NCBI GenBank assembly: GCA_036245805.1
Contig: BTRK01000001.1
Coordinates: 12,276,001-12,340,000 of the forward strand
Direction: 5' to 3'
Length of the DNA stretch: 64,000 bases
DNA from: Pristionchus mayeri
Lineage: Eukaryota; Nematoda; Chromadorea; Rhabditida; Neodiplogasteridae
In this document: positions 18,969 through 29,500 of the stretch, piece after piece
Layout: each line of letters starts with the position of its first letter
Position numbering within the stretch: the first letter of the stretch is position 1
Position numbers and translations under genes: made by a program
Notes under the pieces: model-generated
What the model saw: the letters and a program-made list of their open reading frames with translations, nothing else
Databases searched by the model: none
Told to the model about the DNA's origin: nothing

Positions 18969-21900
18969 TTATTGAAACAATGCCAACAGGATAATGCCAA
19001 TGAACGACGCACAATAGGCGAATGTTGATCCAGCACTCGTCGTATAAGTCGATTTGGGGGTAGATGAGGGCGGTAGAGAGTCCGCTCCAAAATCGAACTG
19101 CATCGCCCAGCTACTAGTGGAAGTCGCTCTTTTCCAGGACAGTTGGATGTTGAAGTTAGAGGAGTTGTACGAGTGAGTCGATGAGGTTGTCGAGCCGTAG
19201 AAGCTGCGAATAAATCGAGCTTTTTTGTGATAATCATTGATTTTTATTTGGCATTTTGATAGTGAACTATTTGCGTGTCACCGAAATTCGGGTAACCGCT
19301 TCTTCATTCCATTCGCTAGACGGAATTGATAGACATTTCATAAGAAAAGGAAGATTGAGGTTTCTCGTTTCTCGTTACTGCTTACTCGAGGACATCGCTG
19401 TTGACCTTCAGCTTCACAGGCTCCGTATTTGCGACGGATGTATAGACTGAGTTGATGTCGAGGCTGAACAGTAGCATCACTACTGAGAACAGACGATACA
19501 CAATAGAGTTTAACTTCTTTAGTTCACGCTAGCCATGATTAGTTAACGATTTAGACTCGCGTTTCCAACCATGTGATGTACACTTCGCAAGTCCTAATAT
19601 ACCGTATTTTGTCGACGACGAAAGATACGAGAGAACATCAGGCAAGAAAGGATGGGAAAATGTGTGTACACCAAAGAAAGACCCCACCTGTTGGCAGTCA
19701 ACGTGTAGGCGTCAGAGACGCTATTCATCTTAGAGTAGTACTGTTGGCCGCCAGTGGTGGTGCATCCGACATAACCTGATATATAGATTTGCCAAACTAA
19801 TTTCGAAAATGTTGTCTCGCCATACCAGGAGACATGTAGACAGTGGATGAGACAGATGACTTGAAAGTGCCCTTGGTGCCTGGAATTGTTTTTATAACTT
19901 TTTTTTTAAAATTAGTAAGATACAGGGATCCTGCATCAAAAAAGCTCTCGAATAGTTTTGTATCTATCTTTCATAGAAATAATTGCTTGCATATGAAAAT
20001 AATCGCGTACCGTCGCCCTGATTGGCCTGCACCGAGTGGGTGCCACTGTAGCCGAAGTCAACCGTGACGATCGGGGCAACGATCACAGGACGGGATTGCT
20101 CGACGTTGTATTGGGATCTGAAGGAATATGCATTTCAAATTATGCTTCGGCAAAACATTTTCAAATCAGATATTTTCAATTTTGACGTGGCATTGAATTC
20201 TAATATGAGTATGCAAAGGTAAAGGAACATTGAAGACGAGATTATATATAAAATTACATATATGTGGGCGATTCAGAATCACGTGAACATGTAGACTTCA
20301 AGTGCGACTTCTCACCTTCCCACATACACAGGTCTGCACCGGGTGTCCGCCACCGAATCGTAGCCAGTAGTGTAGATCTTGGGGTAGCCTGTCTGAAAAT
20401 GGTTAATGCACTTTATTATCTTTTTTTCATTTTCTACTATTTTTAGTTGATGGCATTATGGATTTGGCGAGCGTGTTTGGATGAGGTTTTCCGGACAAAA
20501 AAAATTACAATAATGTGAAAGCCAAAATAAATGAGTCAATGGCTCGGTGTTTAAAGATAATAAATCAGTGTATTACACTGTTGCAAATGCAAGGGTGATC
20601 AGTCCACGTAATATCAGCTGACCTTGAATGTTCCGGAGAATGAGTGGTACTCAAGGAGATTGAAGCTGGAGATGAGTGTAGCATATCGGCCCGTTCCCTC
20701 GAACTTGATACCAGTCGTGCCCTGAGGAGCGGCCACACTGAGACCGTAGTTGGCTGAAAAAAAATAATATTAAAAATAATACAAAGGCCAAAAGAAATGG
20801 GTCAACTTTTCGGTGTGAAACGATCATCAATCAATATTTCAATTCACCAAAATTGCTATCAATGAATATATCAATTTTGGAAAACAAAATTGCTATCAAT
20901 GAATATATCAATTTTGGAAAATTTACACTTATATCCGGGTCACTTACCCGCACCGGCGCTCACAGAATACAACACAAAGTTGGCGACGGGTTGGGTTGTA
21001 TTAGCTTGTACTTTGTAGTTGGTTCCCTTCTGAAATTTGTTGTATAATAATTCATTAAAATATTTCTAATGCATTCCTGATATTGATTGATTCGTACAAT
21101 TCGAAAACAGCTTACCGCAAGCACCAGTCCTTTGGGAGCGTAGGGCTGAGGTCCGGAAATTTCGGTGAAACTTAAAGATCAAAGATGAATTTAATAGTTA
21201 ATCAATTCTTCTTGTAAATATCCTGATAAATGTGGATACTGTTGAAGTTAGCCGGCTATTCGAAACTATCTAACACCGTAGTGCGCTGTCATGACGTAGG
21301 CCCGCGAGACCGGATATAGGACCCCAATGCTCACCTCGCGAGGACCTTTCCGTTCTGCGTGATCAGCAGGTCGTCGTCCCACCTGTCCACGTACAGTTTG
21401 CAGCCGTTAGCGCATTTGAAAGAGGCCTGTACATATTGATCGATTTAATGACCTATTTATTGTTCTCCACAGGGGTGCTTCAGAAAGTTCGGCGAGTCAT
21501 ATGGTAATGAATTTTGGTAATTTGAAACCACATCAAACGTTCGAAACTGAATCCCAAGCCTTGCGGATGCGATGAACTCGAATAGCTCTCGGAAAAGCGC
21601 AAATACTTACCTCGTAGTTCACGAGATCGGCCGCCTGGATGACCTCGGAGTTGGGAAATGTGACTCGGGCTTCTGAAGTAACGGATCGAATTATGCAACT
21701 AAATTTGTTATCAGCTATAATGGCATTCTACCACGCTGAGGAAAGGGTTCAGATACAACACTTATTTGGAGTGGATTCGTCGGAGAACACTAGTAGAGTT
21801 CGCAATGTGGGACTTCGTATCTTCGTTTCGCACGCTCTCTAGAGCGGTCGATCGATGAGAGAGTGTGTAAAATGAAGAGGCCGTTGTATCGTTTCTCGAA

Positions 21901-21999
21901 CTCTAACTAGTACTGTGCCATTCGGCTGTGGTTTTGAGTAATCATCGACTCACCCAGAACCGCAACAATGGCGAGCAGAAAGGCGATGGGTGCACTCAT
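18969..21999 (-). CDS. Paralogue C: secreted, probably GPI-anchored family protein, 368 aa
   Basis: Exons: 21954-21999, 21611-21672, 21335-21426, 21116-21170, 20948-21029, 20623-20753, 20316-20392, 20011-20117, 19826-19879, 19688-19775, 19386-19463 and 18969-19203. Total 1107 nt, open throughout. All lengths equal those of B except exon 5 (two extra codons). Signal peptide MSAPIAFLLAIVAVL; blocks EARVTFPNSEVIQAAD, a cysteine pair in CANGCKLYVDRW, FTEISGPQPYAPKGL, YPKIYTTGYDSVADTRC and SPGYVGCTTTGGQQYY. The hydrophobic end is AYCASFIGIILLALFQ. Close relative of B; the neighbours suggest unequal-crossing duplicates. Promoter block directly upstream at 22000-22142. Confidence 0.87.
21794..21906. 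repeat. Hairpin MITE (family 1), intron 1 of gene C
   Basis: Starts TAGAGTTCG and ends CGTTTCTCGAACTCTA; inner arms CGCACGCTCTCTAGA / GAGAGAGTGTGTAAAATG pair imperfectly. Confidence 0.75.
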
Positions 22000-22142
22000 G
22001 AGATAAGGGCAGGAAGATGACGAGTGGAGCCAAAGTCGACGCTTTTTATCTCTCACCATTTTTATTACCACGCGCATTGTCAGCGTTCACACAACAGTGA
22101 AACATTGCACAAGTCGTAATTTTGAGTGAAAACACCCGAGTA
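22000..22142 (-). promoter_or_regulatory. Promoter-like block of gene C
   Basis: Lies directly against the ATG. Shared with 32860-32990 (gene D) and 18425-18595 (gene B). On the coding strand it carries AATAAAAATGG and GATAAAAAG, which could act as a TATA element 30-75 bp from the start. Confidence 0.5.
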
Positions 22143-22396
22143 TTAGTCATCGCGTTATTTTAAACTTTCCATTCATCATCCTCCACATATCGTCACAGCT
22201 CAGGGTGTAGCGTTACAGGTCTGGCGATTGATTTGTGCACTACCAATAAGTCACATGCAGAAAGTTGTTTTCAAACAAATTATACAACTATGTTTTCACT
22301 TCAAATGAAGGATATATGCAGGAAAGTAGTAATTGCTTGATTATTAGAATGCTGAGAATGGCAAAGCATAAAATAACATCGATCACTGATCACATG

Positions 22397-22471
22397 CTTA
22401 GTCAGCTCTATCAGCCTGTCAGTTGCCGCCCTCGCACCCACAATGCAACTGATAAGAGCGTGCTAGACTGG
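22397..22471 (-). promoter_or_regulatory. Conserved upstream block with ACTGATAAG, gene C side
   Basis: Best-matched copy of the block at 18700-18766, about 450 bp upstream of gene C's ATG; a second, diverged copy follows at 22660-22726. Confidence 0.5.
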
Positions 22472-23031
22472 TTCGATGGTATTGAGCCCGAATTTTACAG
22501 TTAGGACAAGTATTGTGCCTTCCGACAAGCAATACATATTCAAATTATAAGTGTGAATCATCATTTTGGATAATATTGGATTTTAATATAATTTTCTTTT
22601 AAATGGCATTATTTTTTTGTTCAACGACTAAGTTTTTCATCCGGCCTAGTGCTCTCTCACCCTGTCAGTTGCCGCCCTCGCACTCACAATGAAATTGATA
22701 AGTCGTCCTAGACTAGTGCGGTGAGTTGGCAAACATTCAGAGCGGGGATGATGCGTTGAATTTGAGCAATGCGCGAGTAAAATACCTGAGTAATACTTGA
22801 GTATATCCTGAAAATTCATCCTGGGAAAATTTGGTCACAGAGAGCGCCCCCTACACTCGGGTGTGGCAAGAACTGACGTAGTCAAGAATTGGCTGTTCAA
22901 TGTCGGCTTCCAATGCTGCAACACCTCCCTGTCCCGGATTTCGCAATAATGCGAGAGAGATGCGTTGAAAACGCTGCAACTCTTCAACGATTAGCCAACA
23001 ATAGATTTTTCTCAGGAATCAAGTGAAAGCT

Positions 23032-23178
23032 GCACTAGGTGGGTTGATAACAAAAAAATGAACCCTTCTGTAGACATTTCACAGAATCATTTTTGCACCT
23101 TTAGGAACCTACTGTGAAAGTTATACAGTAGTGTCCATTGTTGGCTACCATCCGGCGGTGATCATCCGACTTAGTGCC
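23032..23178. repeat. MITE family 2
   Basis: Ends GCACTAGGTGGGTTGATAAC and GGTGATCATCCGACTTAGTGC; interior shares ATGAACCCTTCTGTAGA with copies at 26973, 30011 and 32215. Confidence 0.7.
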
Positions 23179-24133
23179 GTGACACTTGCACACGGTGATC
23201 GACGGCCGTGATCGATCGAGTGTCGATCGAGTGGTGATCGAGTGTCGCGGTGATCGACGACCGTGACACTTGCACACGGTGTTGTAGACCGGGAGAAAAT
23301 GGGGATTATCGTAATTTTGTGTGAACTTTCATCGGTATAATACGCGGAAAAGCACATTGAATGACACCCCGTGGGGGGCCCATTCCTAATGGTATGTCAT
23401 CCTTAGAAGTAATTGCTTGCCTCTCGTTGAAAAGTGCTGCATCACGTTAGAAGTGTGCAATAACCGGAAGCCGTCATATATATTTGAAAAATATTTTTAA
23501 AAAATCATCTAAAGATTGCTTTATTTTCGTCGATATTATATCCCCGCTCTTGACGCGACTGCAGATGTAATGTGATTGCACAGTTATGGTTGATAGAATG
23601 AAAGTAATGAGCTGATCAAAGATAAATATTGAGACACACCATGCTTTCTCCAGTCTCGACTGCAATGATGTCTACTCTCATTTGACGAAAGAGGGGACGG
23701 AACAGATCGATGAGATATATTATGCCCTTTGTACGTCTGTATATGAGATACTGTCCGAGAGAACTGCGCAATATATCCTTGTCGAACTCTACGCGAAAAG
23801 TTAGCCCTAGGAAGATCTTTAAAACATAAGTGTATGTTTCGATGTACGGCCTATGGTGAATCCTCTCAGATAGTCCCTCATATGGGTGAAGAAAATGGAA
23901 TCGAATGATTACGCTAATTGAGTTCTCTAGAGATGGCGACCTCGTCGATCCAAGAAGTCGTGCCTCATCTCGATCGTTCTTGCAATTAATACGATGTTCT
24001 GATAATCTTTTAAGTTTAATTTTTTTTTTGCTTTCAAATCGCGCTATAAAAATGCGTGAGATGCGCAAAGTGGACTCATTTTATGATTATGAATTGATTA
24101 TCGCTGGATATTGACGATAACACATGTTAGAGC

Positions 24134-24922
24134 TCATCCGAGCACCACGTGACCGATTTTGTGGATCGTCTTCCCGATGCTGCGACGGCCTCTGCCGGAG
24201 AGAACGATGCTGTCGATGGCTATCTGGAATAACAATAACAATAATAATAAATCTAATCATAATAACAGAAATAATTGTTATATTATGATTCAGGTAAAAA
24301 CGTGAGCACAAAGAGAATGACACGAAAGTAAATTATTCCTCATCATTATTGTAGAGATTCACGTTCCAAATGACTACACTCAAACAGTGGAACTATGGTA
24401 GATTGTTGCATATATTATTGCCGCTCTATGGCGACAAACTATCTTTGCCCATGCACCCCTCCTACTTCTCCTGCAGTCGCACAGTAATACAAATGCGTGC
24501 ATTCCTTCTGATCTAGGGAAACAATAACCTTTCCGGCGAGCGGTCCGCGCACTCCTCAGATTGCTCCTTCACTTGCAGCTGCATGGAAGACCGATTCATG
24601 TATCTGATCGATGCACGGTCACCATTAGAGTTCGAGAAACGACACCACGCTCTCTTCATTTTACACACTCTCTCACCCTTCGACCAGTCTATACAGTGTG
24701 TAGAATGAAGCGAGTCTGGTATCGTTTCTCGAGTTACCATACAAAGATTGTCATATCCAAGCAAGTGATGTGTTAAAAGAATTATGACCATCTATACTAA
24801 AATATAATTAAGATTAATTGATTATTGTATTTTAAAATTAGGAATAATTAAAATAAGTTGCTAACCGCAGGGCAGCCCATCATCAGTGAGCAGAAAACGG
24901 CGAAAACGAAGAATACGTTCAT
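24134..24922 (-). CDS. Small secreted cationic peptide, 48 aa precursor (peptide gene 1)
   Basis: Exon 1, 24866-24922, encodes a 19-residue leader (MNVFFVFAVFCSLMMGCPA). Exon 2, 24134-24223, encodes IAIDSIVLSGRGRRSIGKTI followed by HKIGHVVLG and a stop. Donor GTTAGC, acceptor TATTCCAG-like (CCAG), phase zero. The likely mature peptide has about 29 residues, is basic (R, R, R, K, K, H, H) and alternates hydrophobic residues, which suggests a membrane-active or signalling peptide. RGRR could be a processing site. Its leader resembles that of peptide gene 2 (…CS-LMMG…). A hairpin MITE lies in the intron. Function is inferred from composition only. Confidence 0.5.
24626..24736. repeat. Hairpin MITE (family 1), intron of peptide gene 1
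   Basis: Ends TAGAGTTCGAGAAACGAC and CGTTTCTCGAGTTA; inner arms CTTCATTTTACACACTC / GTGTGTAGAATGAAG. Confidence 0.85.
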
Positions 24923-25787
24923 ATCTGCAAAAATAACTTGCCATATTGTGAAATAGGGTCTTGACAAGCTTTTAATTCCACCCTAGAGCGGATCTTAAGT
25001 TTTTTGCTCTAATATGGAATAAAACGAGCTCTTTCAGCCTAACTTGAAAAAGGGACGGTATACTGTGGAATTGCATGCGGATCATTCCATATTTATATCG
25101 TTCGCAACAAAACAGATCTAGCTACGCTTCAAGTTACGATTTGCTATTCACCCTTTTCATTGAAATGGTTCCGTTTGGCACGATGACTAGGCATTTCTGA
25201 AGCGAGCATTGATGGTTGGGCATTCAAATCGGGATAGTTTTTTTTTCAACAAATTCATCTATTCATCCAGCGTATATCTCACAGATCAGGCTGTTGCAAG
25301 AGAGCGCAGAATAAGGAACCATTTCATGACCAGCGATCTCTTCTCCCTGAAATGCATTGTATTGGTGTGCCACCTACACATGAATTCAACACACCTGTGG
25401 AACATCTTAGTCACGTTAACTTTTAGTCACGATGATTACATGAGAAATTATCGATGTAAAATGCAATATGACTAAGAAGTCATATTTCGAGATGTTGCGA
25501 AATAGGTTTGTTTGAGCCAGAGATGTACATACACTACGCCAACTGAATGCATTACATGAGACCCTGAATAGATGAATGCACACCCATAAAACGGGGGTGT
25601 CAGATATGCCTAATCATCACACCAACCGAAGCCATTTCAATGCGAACTCGGAATGGTGAATAGCAAATCATAAAATCGAGAGTACCTAGATATGTTTTGT
25701 AAAGATCGATATAAATATCGAAGGATGAGCAATGTACGCACATTGTTGCTTCCCGTTTTGAATTTATATATTTTTTAAATCTGTAGT

Positions 25788-25897
25788 AACATTCGAGAAA
25801 ATACATACCACGGTCTCTTCCTTGTATGCACTCTCTCGACCAATCGATAATCAGTGCATGAGAAGGAGAGATCGTGGTGCCGTTTCCCGAACTTTAA
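25788..25897. repeat. Hairpin MITE (family 1), just upstream of peptide gene 2
   Basis: ATTCGAGAAAATACATACCA pairs with GGTGCCGTTTCCCGAACTTT; inner arms around TGCACTCTCTCGACC. Confidence 0.75.
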
Positions 25898-25922
25898 CAG
25901 ATTTCTCGAACATATTTCAGAT

Positions 25923-26358
25923 ATGAAAATCCTCATCCTGCTCGCGTTCCTCTGCTCGCAGCTGATGATGGGCACCGAAGCGATTATGTGCTTGGTAATA
26001 GCGTTCGAGAACCGCTATCACAGTATTTGAATATTTATCGTTTCCAGCGGTGCAGCAACGGCTACGTACTCAACAGAGGAGGTCGATTCTGCGAGTGAGC
26101 ATTTTCTTCTCATTTTTCTGTCCTTATAAAGTAGGGATAGTGACCTAGCAGTGTTATCCCGCGAGCCCAGCCTCGAAGACGGGATGATCCTTACTTTTAC
26201 CTATAATGTAGGTATGGCTTCACGAGAAGTGCCTCTCATAATTATGTACAATAAATTGCCATTCTGATCAGCGAGCAGTACGCGAAATGAAGCAATTCTT
26301 TCTTTTTAATCCAATAATGTTAAAAATACACGTTAAAATATCACATTTCAGATGTTAA
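25923..26358 (+). CDS. Small secreted cysteine-rich peptide, 41 aa precursor (peptide gene 2)
   Basis: Exons 25923-25994, 26048-26094 and 26352-26358. The frame gives a hydrophobic leader MKILILLAFLCSQLMMGTEA, then IMCLRCSNGYVLNRGGRFCE and a final C before TAA. The short mature part has four cysteines spaced C-x2-C-x13-C-x-C, which could form two disulfides. Splice sites are GTAATA/TTCCAG and GTGAGC/TTTCAG. The last exon has only two coding bases' worth of choice, so the end is the least certain part. AATAAA at 26500-26505. It lies between paralogues C and D and its leader resembles that of peptide gene 1. Candidate defence or signalling peptide; no family recognised. Confidence 0.5.
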
Positions 26359-26550
26359 ATCCAGAATCGACGAGGCATCGTATCACTGTTGAGTGCACTT
26401 CGCATGGTGTAGATGCGATGTCTCGAATGTGATTACAAATTTATTTTGATAAACATCATTATAAAAATGTTCGCTCTTGTTCGAACAGCCATTTTCTAGA
26501 ATAAAGGATGAATACACACAATTAAAGGCGAAAATAACCGGTAGTTGGAC

Positions 26551-29500
26551 TTATTGGAACAATGCCATCAAGACAACGCCAATGAGTGATGCAAAATAGA
26601 CAAGTGCCGATCCACTGCTTGTGGTTGAGATCGTCCTTGGGGTAGAGGAAGAAGGGGCGAATGTGCCTGCTCCAAGATCCATCTGCATGGCCCAGCTACT
26701 AGCGGGAGTCTTTCGTGTCCACGAAAGTTGGATGTTGAAGGTGGACGAGTTGTACTCATGACTCCAAGCAGTTGAAGTGCCGTAGAAGCTGAAAGTGTAT
26801 TCTCGTGAAGTTTATCGCTCGAATCATCCAAACTATGAGTACTTAGCGTGACGTTGAATGGAGTTATGATAAGTTGAAAAAATGTTTTCAAACTTTTTCA
26901 CAGTAATGTATCTTAAAAGACCTGTCGAAAAAACTTGTTTAGGCAAACTTCAACAAGAGGCGTATTTTTCGAACAAGGTAGGATGATCACCTACTGGATG
27001 TTAACCAAAAAATGGACCCTTCTATAGAACAGTAGGTTCCCAAAGTGTCAACAATGATTTTATGAAAGCTCTACAGAAGGCTTCATTTGTAGGATATTAT
27101 CCAGTAGGTTTCCATCCGAGGGTGATCATCTGACATAGAGCCGTATTTTTGATCGATGGCATACAACTTACTCGAGGATGTCGTTGTTGACCTTCAGTTT
27201 CACAGGCTCCGTCTTATCGACGGATGTGTACACTGCGTTGATGTCGAGACTGAAAACGCGTTTTGTTGATTTCTTAATCGTTTTTTGCGGTACTAAATGG
27301 AGGTCATATTAGTACATAGTGTGGAAAGCGAGATCAATAGCAAACTCTATGGTGGAGTTAGCAGGATCATTTATTTTCAAAGCCCTTGCTTTGCCACAGA
27401 TAACAAAATACAAAATATTGCATTCATGTTGTTTCTAGGGTTCCAAACATGGTTATGACAACATAATCGTCCTGCCACCCTCGTCTCGGTTTTGGAGCAA
27501 TGGTCTTGCTTTCTCCATATCACACTCTCTCTCGCTCGCTCTTATCGACGGGAGAGCGTGTGGTTTGGAGAGAGTCAGACGATTCCTCCGGCCTTGTATT
27601 GTCAAGATCACGAGATATATCACCTGTTCGCAGCCAACGTGAACGCGTCTGAGGTGCCTTTCAGGTTCGAATAGTACTGCTGGCCACCAGTGGAGGTGCA
27701 GCCGACATATCCTGATAGAGATTTTCGAAAAGATTTTGAAAATACTGCCATTATAACCCTTGTCGCTAATAGCTACAACCGAAAACTGTAATTAAACAAT
27801 TATTTTTGAAATGTCGTGATATTTATTAGCGATAAATTATGGCACTATGAAACGGAACATTAAATGCGTGTCAATCGAGATTTCTAAAAGGAAATACATT
27901 CGAAAGTCGTGAAAAGACGTACCAGGAGACATGTACACGGCCGATGAGAGGGAGTTCTTGTAGAAGGGATTGGTGCCTGGAATGTTACTATATAATGTAT
28001 GCACCTCTGTCGAAAGATCGAAAGATACGCTGGACCAAAAGCAATGCAATGTTCTCTTGAAGAGTTTTGCATAATATCACGCGCCTTCTGAGAGATTGCA
28101 TGAAAACGGACCCCCTGCGGCACCAGGAGCCCCAACTTTCAGTTCAATCCTCGAGATAATTATGTTAGAGTATATTAGGGACAAGAAAACGACGTTGACC
28201 GTTTTTCTCAAAACCGGCTTTTAGGTATTTTCCGGTTCCAGGTCCGGCTATACCATAGATCAGCTCCCCGATGAGCTAGAATGCCACCTTTGGGCTCAAA
28301 ATGTTCGGAAAATTATTTCAAGCAACTTTTATGTTGAAGTGAAGTTGCGTGGACGACAACTTCATATTGAAAATAATCAAAAAGTAATTTTGAAATGGGA
28401 AAATAAATTCTAGCCGCTCGGGGACCCCACCTTTTCGTGTAAACGGGCATCATTTTCAGAATCTACGTACATTATTCTTTAAAGAAAAAAAATTGAGCCG
28501 AGTCATGTAGGGGTGGGAATTGGCCTTAGTGCAGCAAAAATGATGGCCAAGTTGAATATTTCAAATTTTCAAAATGGTCATTCTTTACGATATACGCTCA
28601 ATTGTTCACTCTTTCGCTGTTTTAATACATTTACTAATAGAATGGATCAAATACCTTCGCAAAAACAGAACAAATCAGTATTTTAGAGAAAATATATTTT
28701 TCACCTCGAAATTGCTCAAATTTACATGTTGCAGAATCAACATTTCGATCCCACGAAGAGCGCTAACTATTCCCGTTCAATAGAATACCTTGACATGAGT
28801 AACGTCAGTTGGAACAGGCCGTCTCCAAAATTTTAACTCTTGTTTTTCACGAAAGGAAAATGGAAGATCCTCTGTGTCGGACATTATTTGTGAGAATTAT
28901 GATTAGATTTACGTGTGGAAAATATTTTCGTAAGATGATGAATCAGAAATCCACTCAAAATCTACCAATATTTTGGTTTCTAAATTAGTGAAATTCTCGA
29001 CATTCGAAAATTTCGATTTGGGAAAATTCGTAAAAAGTGTCTCTATTCCATTCGTTTATGAATCATCAGCTTACGAAAATATTTTTCACTCGTAAATCAA
29101 ATCATAATTCTCAAAAATAATCTCAGATTTTTTTTTTGAATGATTTTTTGATATGTCCGACACAGCGGATCTTCCATTTTCATGCGTGAAAAACAAGAGT
29201 TTCGAAATTTTGGAGACGGTCTGTTCCAACTGAGGTTACTCATGTCAAGGTATTCTATTGAACGGGAATAGTTAGCGCTCTTCGTGGGCTCGAAATGTTG
29301 ATTTTACAACATGTAAATATTAGAAATTTCGAGGTGAAAAATATGATTTTTCTAAAATACTGATTTGTTCTGTTTTTGCGACGGTATTTGATCCATTCTA
29401 TTAGTAAATGTATTAAAACAGCGAAAGAGTGAACAATTGAGCGTATATCGTAAAGAATGACCATTTTGAAAATTTGAAATATTCAACTTGGCCATCATTT

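Larger units (their letters stand above)
22143..24133. other. Spacer between gene C and peptide gene 1
   Basis: Contains two conserved upstream blocks (22397-22471 with ACTGATAAG at 22448-22456; 22660-22726 with TTGATAAG at 22695-22702), a MITE (23032-23178) and a short repetitive tract rich in GATCGA/CGATCG (23160-23285). A 150-codon minus-strand frame (23616-24068) has no family match and no clear splice partners, so it is not called a gene. Confidence 0.5.

Noticed and set aside
23616..24068. 150-codon minus-strand open frame
   Set aside because: No family match, no signal peptide or splice partner, AT-rich composition; it overlaps only the spacer between peptide gene 1 and gene C.
28574..29464. 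69-codon frames in both arms of the 28-kb palindrome
   Set aside because: They are the same sequence seen twice in inverted arms, and neighbouring family copies do not keep the frame.
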